Source of the DNA: Uranotaenia lowii
Lineage: Eukaryota > Arthropoda > Insecta > Diptera > Culicidae
Length of the DNA: 64,000 nt
NCBI RefSeq assembly: GCF_029784155.1
Contig: NC_073692.1
Span: 366,835,160 to 366,899,159, forward strand
Direction: 5' to 3'
Notes under the pieces: model-generated
Seen by the model: the letters and a program-made list of their open reading frames with translations, nothing else
Database searches by the model: none
What the model was told of the DNA's origin: nothing
Made by a program: the position numbers and the translations under genes
Shown here: positions 57,310 through 64,000 of the stretch, piece after piece
Layout: each line of letters opens with the position of its first letter
How positions within the stretch are numbered: position 1 is the first letter of the stretch

Positions 57310-57597
57310 CTGAAATATTTGTCATAATATAAGCTTTGAGAAAAACCATATTCAAAAGAAATCGGCTCAAAACAACCAAAGTAATTGTTGAAAACTGATT
57401 TTTCAGATCTCCCCGAACAAAATGTGTCCAAATCCCATACAAACTTCAAGCTCGTTGAGCGAACTCTTACGGTGGTCCGATCTAGCTCAAATTTGTCATT
57501 GGACTATAATATGTTTGTCTAGAATCAATTTTAGCCTGCAGCACATAACATTCCACAGGTTTGAGGTAAATTTCCAATACAAATTTGGGACACTCTA
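57310..57597. repeat. Diverged copy of the hAT-like MITE
   Basis: Matches 10960-11217 phrase by phrase (CCCCGAACAAAATGTxTC, ATCCCATACAAACTTCA, TTGAGCGA, GCCTGCAGxxCATAACATT) and ends in the same CACTCTA (57591-57597). The left end is not recognisable. Confidence 0.75.
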
Positions 57598-57604
57598 ACC
57601 CGCA

Positions 57605-57965
57605 ACCGTCCAAGAAATGTCAATTTGGCACTCCTGACTTAAACCAATATATCTTTCTTGTTTCCCCACCGATTTTTACAAAATTTATAGATTTTGAAAC
57701 CTCGTAATGTAACTCAAACATATTTCTCAGACAATATGCAGCTACAATACTTCAGATCTGCTATGGAATGTTAAAAAAAATTTACTTAATGTCCAAAAAA
57801 GTTGAAGTTAGAAGCAATACGTTGTGAAAAAAATGTAAATAGTAGTGTAAAAACCGGCATTTCTCAATTAAAGAACCGTAAAATTGTTCAAGTCACACCA
57901 GATAAATTTTGAAAAGAGGATTGGAAAGTTTACGTAATTTGGCATATGATACACGCAGATATGTA
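57605..57965. repeat. Relative of the repeat at 32760-33240
   Basis: Shares CAATTTGGCACTCC, TCAGATCTGCTATGGAAT, AAGTTGAAGTTAGAAGCAAT and GAGGATTGGAAAGTTTACG with that segment, partly in different order or orientation. Confidence 0.55.
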
Positions 57966-58024
57966 TATTGACAAATTTTCAAAGGTAGCTGTTTTTCAAA
58001 CGTTTTGTAAATTTGCAATTTCAC

Positions 58025-58954
58025 ACACACAAAACTTTCGGGGCTCCACTAAGCAAAATTTCGCTGTTACTTTCCGTTAGTAAAAATATTTTTTTACTAT
58101 TGAGTTAGCGAAAAGCTAGATTTACTTGATTTTAGCAAAAAGAAAGTTCATTTTGCTTGATTTTAGTAAAACGAAGGTTTTTTTACTGTTGAGTTAGCAA
58201 AAATCTAAATTTACTTGATTTTAGCAAAAAGAAAGTTCATTTTGCTTGATTTGAGTAAAACGAAGGTTTTCTAGCCGCTTTGTGTACAGACAGCAGCCGC
58301 CGCGGATTGGAAGAAAAATAGCGCGCGTTGCCGAAAGTTCGATGTTGGTGGTTCTAGAGGTGGCTATAAGTCAACAACTAAATACTAACCAAATCGACAC
58401 GGGATGCGTACAGGTAAGGGCCGATTATGAATTGTACAGATTTTCCGATTTTTAATTCAAAATTGTTTGTTTGTTTTTCTTCCGACCAGGTTACAACTGC
58501 AACAGGAAACTCGCAACAGCCAGGAAATGAAGGGGGACCACAACTGGAATATCAACGAACTGCATCCGGCACACACTCCGGTGCATTCGTTGAAGTAAAT
58601 GGCTCGGCAGTTGGCTCGCCGGAATCGGAACTTCCGTTGTACGAAAAGTGTGAGAGAAAATAGCAAAAAATGTGAAAAATAAAATGAAAGCAAAGGAAAT
58701 TTGTGTATTCTATTTCACAATCAAACATTCTCCCTGATTCTCCAGAAAAAAAAACAATAAATTTTGTAATTTCAGAACCAGCGAACTTTTCCTCCGGTTT
58801 TTGCTAAAAATTTGAGTAAAAATTGCGGCGGCTAACTTTTCGCTCGTTTGCTAAAATAATAGTTTAAAAATATTGCTAAATTGATTGCTAAGTTTCTAGC
58901 TGGTCAAATTTGAGCAAATTTTTGCTAAATTTCGGCCTTGAAAATTTTGTGTGT
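58025..58954 (+). mobile_element. TIR-bounded element carrying a small spliced ORF
   Basis: The ends read ACACACAAAACTTTCG and, reversed, ACACACAAAATTTTCAAGGC. Both are followed by TAGCAAAA/AAGCAAAATTT words that fill the subterminal regions. Two direct copies of a block of about 100 bp (ACTxTTGAGTTAGC ... AAAACGAAGGTTTT) lie at about 58098-58168 and 58178-58271. No transposase is recognised. The target duplication is not resolved, so classification is open. Confidence 0.6.
58342..58663 (+). CDS. Hypothetical two-exon ORF inside the TIR element
   Basis: Exon 1 is 58342-58413: ATG, 24 codons, starting MLVVLEVAISQQLNTNQIDT. A 76-nt intron, 58414-58489, follows, with a GTAAGG donor and a pyrimidine-rich TTTTTCTTCCGACCAG acceptor. 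Exon 2 is 58490-58663: 57 codons plus stop, containing GNSQQPGNEGGPQLEYQRTA and ending YEKCERK. The splice is phase 0 and keeps the frame open, 81 residues in total. AATAAA follows at 58679. GC content is higher than in its flanks. Intron size and signals are typical of insects. Ser/Gly/Glu-rich, no known domain. It could be a captured host fragment, a decayed element gene or chance. Confidence 0.42.
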
Positions 58955-58965
58955 AGAGTGTCCTA

Positions 58966-58994
58966 CCCGGGAATTCCCGGGAATTCCCGGGAAT
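58966..58994. repeat. CCCGGGAATT tandem palindromic units
   Basis: Three consecutive 10-bp units of CCCGGGAATT, each self-complementary in overlapping register, begin 12 bp beyond the TIR element. This may be the end of another repeat. Confidence 0.85.
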
Positions 58995-59954
58995 ATAAAA
59001 AAAATCGGGAATTTCCGAAGCCCGGAAAACACAAAAAAATCAAGGAAATTCCCGAAGCCAATAAAAGGTTCTGAATTACTGGTCATGATCTTGAAAAATT
59101 AAAAAAAAAAGTACCATCAAGACGCCATTTACCGCCCAAAATCACCCTTTTGTGTGTATTTTGAAAAAACTGGGATGTTTTCTCCAAATATAAGACCTGT
59201 GTTCTGTGTCGGCATCATTGTTCGACAATTTCACCGAAAAAACATCACTTAATTATGCTAACTATAGCCAGAAATAAAATATTTGGTTTTTCGTTTCTGG
59301 TCAAATTATTGAATTCGACGCCTGTTAGCGAACTAAGCATGACTGTACTCCTAGGGCAAAAAGGGTTTTTGTTTAGTAGATAGTACCTATTGGACCTAAA
59401 ATCGACTTGAAACGATAGTTTTATTTTCGTAGAATAGATTTGCATCAAAAAATTTTCGATTTTTTCAATAGTTGTTGTTTTTTGAAGCGTTTAGTGATGG
59501 GAGGTAATTGGTGTATAAAAAAAAGTGTGGGTTCCTAATGACCGGTCACGCACAATTTCTTTGTTTTTAACGCATGTATTGTGTCAAATGTGTAAATTGT
59601 AAGAAGCATTTAGTTTGATTATGTTAGAAAATGATGTTTTATCGCTGAAAGTAACCGGTTACTTGAGGTTGTTTGCCGGGAATCATCATTTTGTCAGTCA
59701 ACGCACTTTGTTAAAATTTGTACTAAATTTGAGGAAAAAATTTCACAAAATGTATTCTCTAAAGAGCCAAAATATGGTTTTGACAGCTCGTTGTATGGAA
59801 AATACTAAAAAGAACAGTTTCCGTGTTGTTTAGATAGTTTTTCCTTAAGAAAACATTATCGATACCCGAAAAAGTCGAGTGGGCGGTAATAAGGCCAGTT
59901 TAACACCCCAAAGTTTAGTTAATTATTTTGAAAAGCGTACATTTCTCGCATTCC
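58995..59954. other. Intronic DNA, nothing recognised
   Basis: No ORF or repeat with evidence. Confidence 0.5.
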
Positions 59955-59968
59955 ACTAAATTTTTTAT

Positions 59969-60159
59969 GGCTTGTGATATAGCTCAGTTGGCAAGTCTGT
60001 TGTCTCCTGAGCCGATGTCCGCGAGTTCGAGCCCAAGAGTAAACATCGAACACAGTTGTACCGGATAAGTTTTTCAATAACGATCCGCCAACTGTAACGT
60101 TGATAAAGTCGCGAATGCCATAAAGATGGTAAAACGACTATATAATCGAAACAAAAAAA
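59969..60159 (+). mobile_element. tRNA-derived SINE with perfect target duplication
   Basis: 191 bp. Pol III A-box TAGCTCAGTTGG (59980-59991) and B-box GAGTTCGAGCC (about 60023-60033) are near-consensus. The tRNA-like head is followed by an unrelated body and ends ATCGAAAC + A8. A 14-bp duplication, ACTAAATTTTTTAT, flanks it at 59955-59968 and 60160-60173 without mismatch. It inserted recently, 200 bp upstream of P450 gene A exon 2. Confidence 0.92.
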
Positions 60160-60173
60160 ACTAAATTTTTTAT

Positions 60174-60374
60174 TTAAAGTAGAGGGGTTTTGGGATGTAT
60201 TGGAAAAGAAAGCGAATAAAAATCTGCCGTCGTTTTTTTATTACACATGTTTGAAGTTGAAAAACCGCTTAACTGGGCGGTGAATGGCGTGTTGATGGTA
60301 AACATTTTTCTTTATGGGTATCTTCAAGACACAAATAGACTATGGTAACAAAAAATCCCTTTTTCAATTTTCAG
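60174..60374. other. End of gene A intron 1
   Basis: AT-rich; ends with the acceptor TTTTTCAATTTTCAG at 60360-60374. Confidence 0.7.
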
Positions 60375-60522
60375 GCACATGTGCACCGATCCGGAGAGTG
60401 ATCCGATCGGTTACTACAACCTGCTGATGATCAAAAATCCCCACTGGAAACAGTTACGTACCTTTCTCACCCCATCACTGAGCCTGAACAAGATCAAACG
60501 AATGTACGAACTGGTCGATCAG
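60375..60522 (+). CDS. Cytochrome P450 (CYP3-clan), gene A exon 2
   Basis: Completes the Arg codon from exon 1, then 49 residues beginning HMCTDPESDPIGYYNLLMIK. It contains the helix-C motif WxxxR (WKQLR), whose Trp and Arg contact the heme propionate in P450s, and ends ...RMYELVDQ at a phase-0 donor CAG|GTAAGC (60522|60523). No further gene A exon is found before gene B starts at 61055, so the substrate-recognition, I-helix, ExxR and Cys-ligand parts are missing here. Gene A is truncated, or its 5' exons splice over gene B to downstream exons beyond the window. Confidence 0.88.
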
Positions 60523-61054
60523 GTAAGCTACCTTTACAAAACAAGTCGTTCACAAAAAAATATAATTTTATTCTAGTTCAAACCTTTACCGGTGGCAATC
60601 GAACATTCACGTGGCAATAGCCTGACTTAACAAATCAATTTCAATTGATGAATGTAATACTCTTGGCAATGGGTGATGATATGATTTACGTTATCATATG
60701 CTATCCAATGCGGTTGCACCAAAATCTCTGTACATATACAGAATCATTGATAAGCTGTTGAAAACCGGATGAACTTTTCGTTCAACGAATTTATGTGAAT
60801 GTTAAACAAAATGTCCTATCTCCAACAAATACGGAAAATCTGAGCACAGGTTACCTAAATTGCTTCATCGATTACCGTTTGCTACACACGTGTGATTAAA
60901 AATAATACAAATTCCATCGTCAGCCCAGTGATGGCTGATAAGCCAAATCGAAGGCGATTAAACTTTATTATCAATCAAGCGTCTTTTTGTCTAATTGAAA
61001 TTTGATTCCTTAATTTCCTGGTTTTAGTATCGGACAAGTTTTTGAACTGTGATA
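60523..61054. other. Gap between P450 gene A exon 2 and gene B
   Basis: 532 bp with no coding remnant of a P450 third exon that I can see. It serves as gene A intron or 3' flank and as gene B upstream region. Confidence 0.55.
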
Positions 61055-61510
61055 ATGTTACTATATTTGTTCGTTGTTTTGATAGTAATATTTTTAATAT
61101 TTGGCGGTTGGAAACGACACAATTTTTGGAATGATCACAAAATCCGATACATTCTGGAGGTTCCTCTGATAGGGAACTTCTGTTCAATCGCGCTTCAAAT
61201 TCATTCCGCCTTCAACTACATCGATTGGATCTATTGGCATCCGCGGACCCGGGATGTCGATTTTTTCGGGATCAACATATTCTTCCGGAAGGCTTTGGTT
61301 CTGAGAAATCCGGCTCTCATCAAGCGCATGTTCATGGAGGATTCGGCTTACTTTATCAACCGGCAAATGTGCAGTGATCCCGTTGGCGATCGGTTTGGAT
61401 ATTATAATCTGATCATGATAAAGGAGCCGCTGTGGAAGAATCTGAGAGGCAATCTTTCGCCTCAGGTGACCTCACACAAGCTGAAACGAATGCTTCCGTT
61501 GATTCAACAG
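61055..61510 (+). CDS. Cytochrome P450 (CYP3-clan), gene B exon 1
   Basis: Starts at the ATG at 61055 with a membrane anchor (MLLYLFVVLIVIFLIFGG), then EVPLIGNF, FGINIFFRKALVLRNPALIKRM, the DPVGDRFGYYNLIMIKEPLW block and helix-C WKNLR. It ends LPLIQQ at the phase-0 donor CAG|GTAGGG (61510|61511). It is homologous along its length to gene A exons 1+2 but has no intron where gene A has its 15.6-kb one. 152 codons are present, about 30 per cent of a normal 500-residue P450. The next exon would lie beyond a copia/RTE-filled intron and is not in the window. Confidence 0.88.
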
Positions 61511-61761
61511 GTAGGGTTGACTTATCCCAGAGGAAGTTATTAGCAGATGTGGGGGCGCAAATGTTTTCAAGACCCTTGGGCGTTTAATTTAAAAACACTT
61601 TAAGGCTCTAGATTTTGAAATTTGCATGATGTAAAGTTTTCAAAATGTGCTACAAGTGTCAAAATTTCTACCACTTTTTCCCAACACGAGTGAACTGGCT
61701 CTAAAGGTGACTTGCTTTTAAGAGAGTTCTAACAAGAGTGAAAATTTTATTGATTGGTTAC
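61511..61761 (-). repeat. Gene B intron start; probable remainder of copia 3' LTR
   Basis: The stretch next to 61761 was contiguous with 63275-63312 before the RTE insertion. It contains, on the minus strand, CAATAAAATTTTCACTC, a possible poly-A signal. Its outer LTR edge was not identified. Confidence 0.4.
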
Positions 61762-61774
61762 TTGATTGATTACT

Positions 61775-63261
61775 TATTTATTTTTTTTTATTTACATAGT
61801 ATTCCGTCTTACGACATAACTTGACGAACATAATTCCAACCGTTCTCCAATTTCGCGGGCACCCCACGTTCGCCAGATCACGCTCCACTTGGTCTAACCA
61901 CCTCGCTCGTTGCGCCCCCGCTCGTCTTGTTCCTACCGGATTCGTAGCGAACACCTGTTTTGCAGGACAGTCATCCAGCATTCTCGCAACATGTCCCGCC
62001 CAGCGTATCCGGCCAGCCTTCACCACCTTCTGGATACTGGGTTCGCCGTAGAGTCGCGCGAGCTCGTGGTTCATCCTTCGCCTCCACACTCCGTTCTCCT
62101 GTACGCCGCCAAAGATGGTTCTTAACACTCGTCGCTCAAATACTCCGAGTGTACGCAGGTCCTCCTCGAGCAATATCCATGTCTCGTGCCCGTAGAGAAC
62201 AACCAGTCTAATAAGCGTCATATACAGGTTACACTTCGTGCGAGGGCTAAGTCTTCTCGACCGCAGTTGCTTGTGGAGTCCATAGTAGGCACGACTTCCG
62301 CTGATAATTCGCCTCCGGATCTCACGGCTGGTGTCATTGTCTGCGGTCACCAGTGAGCCGAGATAGACAAAGTCTTCGACTATCTCCAGCTCGTCGCCGT
62401 CGATCGTGACCTTGTTATTACTGGACAAGCGGGTTCGGTCGGTCTCGGATCCGCAGGCCAGCATGTACTTCGTCTTGGACGTATTAATCATCAACCCAAT
62501 CCTTCCTGCTTCGCGTTTCAGTTTGCGGTAGATCTTCCCCACCGCTTCAGATGATCTGCCGACTATATCAATGTCATCGGCAAAGCAGATAAGTTGACTG
62601 GATCTGTTGAAAATCGTGCCTCGCATTTCGCCCACCGCTCGTCGAATAACACCTTCTAGCGCCACGTTGAACATCATGCAGGATAGACCATCACCTTGTC
62701 GAAGCCCCCTGCGAGATTCGAATAAACTCGACAATTAACCCGAAATCCGCACACAGCACTGCGTTCCATCCATCGTCGCTTTGATCAGTCTGATCAGCTT
62801 CCCGGAAAAGCCGTTCTCGTCCATGATTTTCCATAGCTCGTTACGGTCGATCGTGTCGTATGCGGCTTTGAAGTCGATGAATAGATGGTGCGTAGGGACT
62901 TGGTGTTCCCGGCATTTTTGGAGGATTTGCCGTAATGTAAATATCTGGTCAGTCGTTGACCGTCCCTCCATGAAGCCGGCCTGATGACTTCCCACGAATC
63001 TGTTTGCTTGTGGCGTTAGGCGGCGGAGTAGGATTCGGGACAACACTTTGTAGGCGGCGTTGAGGACAGTGATCGCTCGGTAGTTCTCACAGTCCAATTT
63101 GTCGCCCTTCTTGTAGATGGAGCATATTACACCCTCCTTCCACTCCTCCGGTAGCTGTTCTATGTCCCAGATCCGGATTATCAACCGGTGTAGGCAATCG
63201 GCCAACCTGTCCGGGCCCATTTTGATGAGTTCAGCTGCGATGCCATCCTTCCCAGCCGACT
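61775..63261 (-). mobile_element. RTE-clade LINE, 5'-truncated copy
   Basis: About 1.49 kb on the minus strand, with the A/T-rich 3' tail at 61775-61799 and truncation at 63261 within the RT domain. It is flanked by a perfect 13-bp duplication, TTGATTGATTACT, at 61762-61774 and 63262-63274. The protein is almost identical to the interrupted RTE at 20270-28559. Confidence 0.93.
61778..63261 (-). pseudogene. RTE reverse transcriptase fragment with nonsense mutation
   Basis: Begins in the conserved KSAGKDGIAAELIKMGPDRL, runs through SHQAGFMEGRSTTDQIF, FIDFKAAYDTIDR and ICFADDIDIVGR, and ends with RIRWAGHVARM. One stop, at 62735-62737, replaces the Glu found after VRISG in the other copy (GAA to TAA on the coding strand). 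No endonuclease part. The stop and truncation make it inactive. Confidence 0.92.
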
Positions 63262-63274
63262 TTGATTGATTACT

Positions 63275-63330
63275 AAGATCGATATTAACAGATCAATGCT
63301 TGCTTTTCGAATACTCCTCCTTAAGCGGAA
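63275..63330 (-). promoter_or_regulatory. copia polypurine tract and start of 3' LTR
   Basis: On the minus strand the copia ORF stop TAA is followed at once by GGAGGAG and then TATTCG, the usual order of pol end, polypurine tract and 3' LTR. About 40 bp of the LTR lie between the tract and the RTE insertion. Confidence 0.55.
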
Positions 63331-64000
63331 TTATAATTTGATATTTTCAGGATACCCACTTCGATTCGATTCTGCTCCAGCTTAATCCGCTGCAGGGGTT
63401 TTGTCAATCCGTCAGCAACTTGTTAATCAGTGCTTACGAACAACAACGTAACAGTTTTGCGATCCAGTACGTCTCGGATGAAATGGTGCCGGATATCGAT
63501 GTGCTTCGTCCGAGGTGTGTATCCAACTTTTTTTGCAATGCAAATGGTGCTCTGATTGTCGCATCTTACCCGATACCTTTCGGTTGACCAAATTGAAACA
63601 AAAGTCCACCAACAGGCTTCTTGTACGGCAGCTCAAAGTGCCATCTACATATTAAGCCTCGCAGGTTGAGAGTGCCACCGTAGTTTGACGCTTGCAGCAC
63701 TAGGACACGGCTCCGCATTGTAACAGGAAAATGTATCCACTAGTGGATTTCCTATCGTCGAGATCTGCTGCCCAATCTGCGTCGAAGTAACCGATGAGTT
63801 TCGATTTGCCGTGCCTCATATTCCACAGCTTGTACTCCGCAGTTCACATCAGATGTTTGAAAGAAGGATTGGTGTTAAATCTGCTCAGCTTCTTGACAGC
63901 TGCTCCGTTTCTTCGGGTTCCGGTGTTCATCGGGGTTATCGCAGTCTTCGCATCGTCCATATTGAAGCGCTTCAGTACTGTTCCAATATATGTTTCAAGC
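63331..64000 (-). pseudogene. Ty1/copia pol, C-terminal RT-RNase H, degenerate
   Basis: Minus-strand reading from the window edge gives LKRFNMDDAKTAITPMN, GYFDADWAADLDDRKSTSGY, AVS(stop)CCKRQTTVALST, VRCDNQSTICIAKK, KHIDIRHHFIRDVLD and LTKPLQRIKLEQNRIE. These are the hallmark copia connection/RNase H motifs, including the catalytic-region DADWA. Stop codons replace expected residues near 63690 and 63655 and a frame change is needed there, so this is a relic. Gag, integrase and the 5' LTR would lie beyond 64000. Confidence 0.88.

Noticed and set aside
59980..60040. A functional tRNA gene
   Set aside because: A- and B-boxes are present but the acceptor stem does not pair, a long non-tRNA body and A-tail follow, and target duplications flank it: a SINE.
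63340..63470. A plus-strand P450 exon after TTTTCAG at 63344-63350
   Set aside because: The sequence is explained fully by the minus-strand copia RNase H C-terminus; the plus reading shows no P450 motif.

Overview
The window looks like AT-rich, repeat-dominated nuclear DNA of a dipteran insect, most probably a mosquito. The case rests on two fragmentary CYP3-clan cytochrome P450 genes with insect-type introns and on the mobile-element mix: a DD37E mariner-like transposon (a type known from mosquitoes), RTE-, R1- and I-clade non-LTR retrotransposons, a copia element, a tRNA-derived SINE and many MITEs. The species cannot be named from sequence alone. No bacterial gene, rRNA gene or CRISPR array is visible.

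Layout. 1-20 kb: no convincing host gene. It holds a perfect 114-bp foldback (2.5 kb), copies of CCGGG-rich and other dispersed repeats, a retroposon with an unusually long 25-bp target duplication (4.2-4.9 kb), a GC-shifted segment that may be a promoter/5'UTR (5.5-7.1 kb), two DD37E mariner elements (10.1-11.4 and 13.8-15.1 kb; the first is palindromic and carries a hAT-like MITE), a perfect 45-bp hairpin (12.2 kb) and a 130-140 bp tandem array (12.6-13.7 kb). 20.3-28.6 kb: an RTE-clade LINE (+) split by a 5-kb R1-clade LINE (-) whose 1029-codon ORF2 is intact. 28.9-30 kb: a GAGTAAGT-type microsatellite split by a TTAA-flanked MITE. 34.4-42.3 kb: a candidate large foldback transposon whose two ends mirror each other (oligo-T/ACACGG block, then a GAGACCTGA array, then a 119-bp repeat). 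42.5-43.3 kb: a piggyBac-like MITE.

44.4-61.5 kb: the P450 region. Gene A has exon 1 at 44397-44737 and exon 2 at 60375-60522, separated by a 15.6-kb intron filled with transposons. That intron contains an I-clade LINE with a complete 3.4-kb non-coding LTR retrotransposon inside it (385-bp LTRs, TGGG target duplication, covarying hairpins before the polypurine tract). It also contains a TIR-bounded element carrying a plausible two-exon 81-residue ORF, and a SINE with a perfect 14-bp target duplication. Gene B starts at 61055 and its first exon ends at 61510, at the homologous phase-0 splice site. Neither gene has its heme-binding half in the window. 61.5-64 kb: a degenerate copia element (-), with a 5'-truncated RTE copy inserted in what appears to be its 3' LTR.

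How it fits together: the host coding content is two N-terminal halves of P450s. Almost everything else is mobile DNA, and several insertions can be ordered by nesting. The most unusual structures are the compound foldback element, the non-autonomous LTR element with repeated covarying stems, the transposon-borne spliced ORF, and the two P450 5' halves with interchangeable splice phase.
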